Under the pieces are notes generated by a model. That model had not been told where the DNA came from. It saw only the letters and a program-made list of their open reading frames with translations, and ran no database searches. A stretch of 48,062 nucleotides of DNA from Lewinellaceae bacterium. GTDB taxonomy: Bacteria > Bacteroidota > Bacteroidia > Chitinophagales > Saprospiraceae. Below, in pieces: positions 44,841-48,062 of this stretch. The stretch lies in contig JADJSY010000049.1 in NCBI GenBank assembly GCA_016711435.1, positions 1 to 48,062 of the forward strand. Direction: 5' to 3'. A program made the position numbers and the translations under genes. How positions within the stretch are numbered: the stretch's first letter is position 1; every line of letters begins with the position of its first letter.

Positions 44841-45374
44841 TTAAAAAATGTTTCGAAACAGAACGATCACAAGTGAGATCAAGCTGACCGGGATCGAAAT
44901 ATAGAGGAATACGATCAGGCGATCCGAGAGGCCGATCAATATCTTGCTCAGAAAACCGAGCCAATCGATCAGAAAAACCAGGACCAGGATCACTGCTCCA
45001 ATGAGCGGCGTCAAATATACCAGATCCAAAGGAAATGGCGATTGGTAATTAAGATGATTATCAAAGTACATGACGTACCCCAAACTAAGAGAAAGCAGCA
45101 ACGCGCCTTTTGTTATAAATCTCTCATAGAACCATTTTTTGGGAAGAATAACGCTCAAAAAAATAGGGACAAGAAGAATCAGAGCGCTTTCAATTAAATT
45201 GACAACCATCATATAAGCAAATATGACCCCAATCTCCCCTGCGGACGAATAATAAAGCCAACTCGGGAGTCTCCATAAAAAGCGGGAGATGGCCCATGGA
45301 TAGATCATCGCAACTGCTACTGCATAGACTGGGGCAATTTGTTCCAATTTGGGGATTTTTTGTACGAAGTTCAA
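44841..45374 (-). CDS. Four-to-five-helix membrane protein, partner of copy 2
   Basis: A 177-residue integral membrane protein. IPKLEQIAPVYAVAVAMIYPWAISRFLWRLPSW begins it; about five helices follow and it ends LFRNIF. It matches the protein at 47173 in length, motif and ending. No known family recognised. It lies 25 bases before the Tat enzyme gene, so the pair is likely co-translated. The role could be substrate delivery or anchoring of the exported enzyme; that is inference. Confidence 0.75.
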   Translation of the reverse strand: MNFVQKIPKLEQIAPVYAVAVAMIYPWAISRFLWRLPSWLYYSSAGEIGVIFAYMMVVNLIESALILLVPIFLSVILPKKWFYERFITKGALLLSLSLGYVMYFDNHLNYQSPFPLDLVYLTPLIGAVILVLVFLIDWLGFLSKILIGLSDRLIVFLYISIPVSLISLVIVLFRNIF

Positions 45375-45536
45375 AATTATTACCTTTTATTTTTAGGGCT
45401 TGTGCAGTTCAAAATCTTTAGCCGCAAATTCATAAAATTTACGGCAGGTCTCGTGGGTTTGCGTAAGTCCTGATTTTAATTTAATCACTTGCAAATTATT
45501 ATACCAGTACGATTTTCCAGGTTATTTCGTCAAACT

Positions 45537-45609
45537 CAGGCGGGCAGGAGACATAAAATCCATTATGTATTCTGGAATCTTTCCCCATTGCTTACTGCCT
45601 CCCCGCCTG
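45537..45609. repeat. Weak inverted repeat in the gap between the two modules
   Basis: CAGGCGGG (45537-45544) and CCCGCCTG (45602-45609) are inverted copies 57 bases apart. A minus-strand TATAAT (45498-45503) lies about 125 bases upstream of the membrane protein gene. Nothing else is recognised in 45375-45630. Confidence 0.35.
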
Positions 45610-45630
45610 TCCAAAGAAAAATTGGATCTA

Positions 45631-47148
45631 TTATTTTTTCACATATGGCTTATTTGAATCTGAAAACGTATCAAGCAACTCCTCAGACAGACTTTTTGCA
45701 ATTGCAGGCTGGGCAGGGTATAGATCTTCCAATTCTTCTGTATCGGATTCAAGGTCGTACAGCTCAAACGAGTCCGCCGCCTCATACCCGGTATAGTAAA
45801 TAAGTTTATGTATGCCCTTATACATGGAAACGGTCGCGGTACTAAGTGGGCCAAACGATGAAACTTTTTTTGCCTCAACAGAAAATGTGCTGCGCTGAAA
45901 ATCCTCAACGCCGCCAAGGCCGGGTAACAGTACGCCTTCGCTCCATTCAGGGATGGGATTGCCCGTCACGTGTGCCACGGTTGGCAGCAGGTCTACAGCG
46001 TTGGTGGGAGCGTACACATCACGGCGGATCTTTTGCCCGGGAGCAGAGATCAGCAGGGGAATATTCGTCACAGGGGCATACAGCAACGGGGTCGTATGAG
46101 CGACCTCTCCACGTTCGAACATCTCGCCGTGGTCAGCCGTCACGATCACGTAACTGTTTTCAAAGACGCCCTCTTTTTCAAATGTATCGAATAGATTCCC
46201 GATCTCCCAATCGATGGAGGCGACATACTCATCATAAAACCTGCGAGCTGTTTCAAGCCGGGAATTGGATGAATGGCTTGAGAACCGATGAACCGGCTTT
46301 GGCTCAGGATGATAATTATCAAGGAAGCGGCGGTCAAACCTGCTGGCAGCACGGTATGGTGCATGAGGCGGATACAGATGAATGTATGCGAATGTTGACT
46401 GCAAGCCTGGCACAAGGGTTGCCAGTCCATCAAACAAATCCTCGAGCTTGAAATACAAGGGATAATTTTCGTTGTTCGGCACTCCCCTTGGGTAGCCTTC
46501 CTTGGAGAGGCGGGCAGCATCCCTGAAGTACATTGCACTAAGTAATGGACCCAGGAAGAGGGAAGCCAGCTCATGATCTTTAAAAACAAAATCGTCCAAC
46601 GACCGGATCGCCATGTTCGTATCGTTTGGCAGCTTCTCGCCCTTCAGGTAATTCACAGAGCCATACTGGCTGGAAGGCAAAAGGGTATCAATATCCTTTG
46701 CGAATTGCGAGACGATCAGATCTGCCCAAACGTTTTGCGGAAAAGCCAGGCGCTGATACTCCGTGCCCACAGCGCGGAAAATATTTTTATCCACCATTTC
46801 CTGATGCACCATGCCGCGATGATTGACAGCGCGGTGCGTCCAGGGATAGGTCCCCGTCAACAAAGAGGAAGTTGCAGGGATCGTAAAATTACCGCTGGCG
46901 ACATGAGAATGATAAACATTTGCACGTTCTGCAAATCGTTCCAAATTCGGGGAGGTAGGGCGCGGATATCCATACACCGAGAGGTTACGTGCGCTCATTG
47001 CATCGAACAGCAGGATGATCACATTCGGTTTGGATACGGCGGATTGCATCAGGGCTTTGTCTGCCAACGAAGCAATCTGAGGAAAAAAAATGGCAGGGGC
47101 AGCGCCGCCAACCATCTTCAAAAAACTACGACGACTTATTTTAGACAT
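45631..47148 (-). CDS. Tat-exported alkaline-phosphatase-superfamily enzyme with Thr nucleophile (copy 1)
   Basis: A 505-residue paralogue of the gene at 43292, with Tat signal SRRSFLKMVGGAAPAI, LLFDAMSARNLSVYG (Asp49), NFTIPATSSLLTGTYPW (Thr89 nucleophile, same numbering) and VTADHGEMFERGEVAHT. The two proteins match closely along their length, including RRDVYAPTNAVDLLPT and YYTGYEAADSFELYDLESD. The same missing Cys and Arg argues against classical sulfatase activity. Both enzymes would act in the cell wall space on lipid or glycan. Confidence 0.82.
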   Translation of the reverse strand: MSKISRRSFLKMVGGAAPAIFFPQIASLADKALMQSAVSKPNVIILLFDAMSARNLSVYGYPRPTSPNLERFAERANVYHSHVASGNFTIPATSSLLTGTYPWTHRAVNHRGMVHQEMVDKNIFRAVGTEYQRLAFPQNVWADLIVSQFAKDIDTLLPSSQYGSVNYLKGEKLPNDTNMAIRSLDDFVFKDHELASLFLGPLLSAMYFRDAARLSKEGYPRGVPNNENYPLYFKLEDLFDGLATLVPGLQSTFAYIHLYPPHAPYRAASRFDRRFLDNYHPEPKPVHRFSSHSSNSRLETARRFYDEYVASIDWEIGNLFDTFEKEGVFENSYVIVTADHGEMFERGEVAHTTPLLYAPVTNIPLLISAPGQKIRRDVYAPTNAVDLLPTVAHVTGNPIPEWSEGVLLPGLGGVEDFQRSTFSVEAKKVSSFGPLSTATVSMYKGIHKLIYYTGYEAADSFELYDLESDTEELEDLYPAQPAIAKSLSEELLDTFSDSNKPYVKK

Positions 47149-47172
47149 ACCTTCACCTTCTTCATCGGTTCA

Positions 47173-47706
47173 TTAAAAAATATTTCTAATGAGTACTACA
47201 ACAAGGGCAATTGCACTGACAGGCAGGGATATAAAAAGAAACACCTCAAGTTGTTCCGCGACCCACTCCAAAAATTTTGACAATAATTTAATGCGGGAAA
47301 GAAAAAAAACCAGGACAAGGATCGCGATAAAAACGAGAGGAGACCATTTGACTAATAAATAAGGGAATTCTTCCTCGGTGTTGATATGGCTGGAGATATA
47401 CCCAAAATATCCAAGCCCCAACGACACCAACAGCACCCCCTTTGCAACAAACTGCTCGAAGAACCATTTCCCCGGGAGGATCATGCTCAGAACAATCGGA
47501 GCCAAAATGATGATCAAACTTTCAAGAAGGTTCACCACCGCCGTATAAGAGAAGATCACCCCAACCTGCCCAACCGTTGAATAATTGATCAAACTGGGCA
47601 CCCGCCAAAAAAAGCGTACCATCGAAAACCCATAAACAGCCACCACGATCACGGAGTAAACCGGCGCCAACTGCTTTAGTGAAGGAATACGACTTGCAAC
47701 GTTCAC
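47173..47706 (-). CDS. Four-to-five-helix membrane protein, partner of copy 1
   Basis: A 177-residue protein, same length as the paralogue at 44841. It starts with IPSLKQLAPVYSVIVVAVYGFSMVRFFWRVPSL, shares GVIFSYTAVVNLLES and PGKWFFEQFVAKG with GVIFAYMMVVNLIES and PKKWFYERFITKG of its partner, and ends LIRNIF. It lies 24 bases before its enzyme gene. No known family. The conserved pairing in both copies says the two proteins probably work together. Confidence 0.75.
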   Translation of the reverse strand: MNVASRIPSLKQLAPVYSVIVVAVYGFSMVRFFWRVPSLINYSTVGQVGVIFSYTAVVNLLESLIIILAPIVLSMILPGKWFFEQFVAKGVLLVSLGLGYFGYISSHINTEEEFPYLLVKWSPLVFIAILVLVFFLSRIKLLSKFLEWVAEQLEVFLFISLPVSAIALVVVLIRNIF

Positions 47707-47841
47707 AATTACCTCTACCTACATCTTTTTGAAAAATCATACAAAACTGCAAAACATGGGATCCACATAACTGATTTTTTTGAAAATAGTATCTGGGCGG
47801 CTGGATTATACCTTGTTTGTTTTTGCAGAAAATCAGGGCAT

Positions 47842-48060
47842 TCACCAGCCCGTATCCTTTTCGTACTTCCATTTAACCAGCATTTCCCCTGCGACTTCCT
47901 TGAAAATGGATTTATCTTTTTCTGTGAAGAGACGACTCCAATTGCCGGCCTGTCCCTTGGGAAGGAAGGAAGCGATTCCTTCATTACGTTTGGCCTGCCA
48001 CTCCTCATCGGGATTCGACGACATTTCAGCTTTTATCTTCTCTCCTAAAGACGGGTCAAC
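47842..48060 (-). CDS. Sulfotransferase, C-terminal end (5' truncated by window edge)
   Basis: The open frame enters from the right edge. The last 73 residues include GQAGNWSRLFTEKDKSIFKEVAGEMLVKW and end YEKDTGW. They match the C-terminal loops of the sulfotransferases at 29118 and 32749 (KTGEWKKYFTDEHKKIFKEVAGDLLVKLGYEK), so this is the end of another PAPS-dependent sulfotransferase. The 135-base gap before the next gene contains no recognised element. Confidence 0.75.
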   Translation of the reverse strand, partial: VDPSLGEKIKAEMSSNPDEEWQAKRNEGIASFLPKGQAGNWSRLFTEKDKSIFKEVAGEMLVKWKYEKDTGW

Positions 48061-48062
48061 TG

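Noticed and set aside
43292..47148. Classical sulfatases that could pair with the sulfotransferases
   Set aside because: The formylglycine site C/S-x-P-x-R is replaced by T-I-P-G/A-T in both proteins, and no formylglycine-generating or anSME gene is nearby.

Overview
The window looks like a chromosomal segment from an Anaerolineae-type member of the Chloroflexota. The reasons are several tandem lipoproteins with NBR1-type Ig-like domains on Thr/Pro-rich stalks, many GT39/GT87-like polytopic glycosyltransferases, degenerate seven-base tandem repeats, and mid-range GC. This placement is an inference from gene content; no rRNA or tRNA gene is visible. Coding density is high and no stretch over 300 bases lacks a gene once frameshifted genes are rejoined.

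Layout. (1) 1-4088, plus strand: the tail of one gene and four NBR1-domain lipoproteins. (2) 4090-5731, plus: queG and an rdgB-type nucleotide pyrophosphatase, coupled by an ATGA overlap once a frameshift is repaired. (3) 5626-8352, minus: a GAF/HisKA_3 sensor kinase coupled to an alpha/beta hydrolase. (4) 8442-22509, minus: envelope polysaccharide genes, namely an O-antigen-ligase/polymerase-like protein, a Wzz-like protein, two GT2s, a sulfotransferase, several GT39-like membrane proteins, a DUF115/GT42-like protein with a GNGPSL motif, an SDR and a D-2-hydroxyacid dehydrogenase. (5) 22601-23764, plus: a GT87-like protein, closed by a bidirectional terminator. (6) 23817-29966, minus: a membrane-anchored alkaline-phosphatase-superfamily enzyme, a CMP-sugar synthetase, a double GNAT, a GT2, a GT87 and a sulfotransferase. 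(7) 30022-31076, plus: a PlsC-like acyltransferase and a YhcH/NanQ-family protein. (8) 31077-48060, minus: a capsule-type glycosyltransferase, a sulfotransferase, NeuB, a NeuA-phosphatase fusion, an SDR, a GT39, a bifunctional PAPS synthase (ATP sulfurylase-APS kinase), another membrane protein, a Gfo/Idh oxidoreductase, and two tandem copies of a two-gene module (four-helix membrane protein plus Tat-exported Thr-type alkaline-phosphatase-superfamily enzyme). The window ends inside another sulfotransferase.

Taken together, the genes suggest a surface glycan containing a nonulosonic (sialic-like) acid that is also sulfated. NeuB and NeuA-HAD would make the CMP-activated nine-carbon sugar. The PAPS synthase would feed at least four sulfotransferases. 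The GT2/GT39/GT87 proteins, the Wzy/Wzz-like pair and the DUF115/GT42-like protein would assemble the chain. The exported Thr-type enzymes may add or remove phosphate- or sulfate-linked groups outside the cell. No cysH-type reductase is present, which favours sulfation over assimilation for the PAPS.

Caution: about a dozen genes are broken by single-base gains or losses, mostly in homopolymers, while the flanking protein sequence is well conserved. This looks like uncorrected long-read error rather than gene decay. Such genes are listed as one feature with the break point given.
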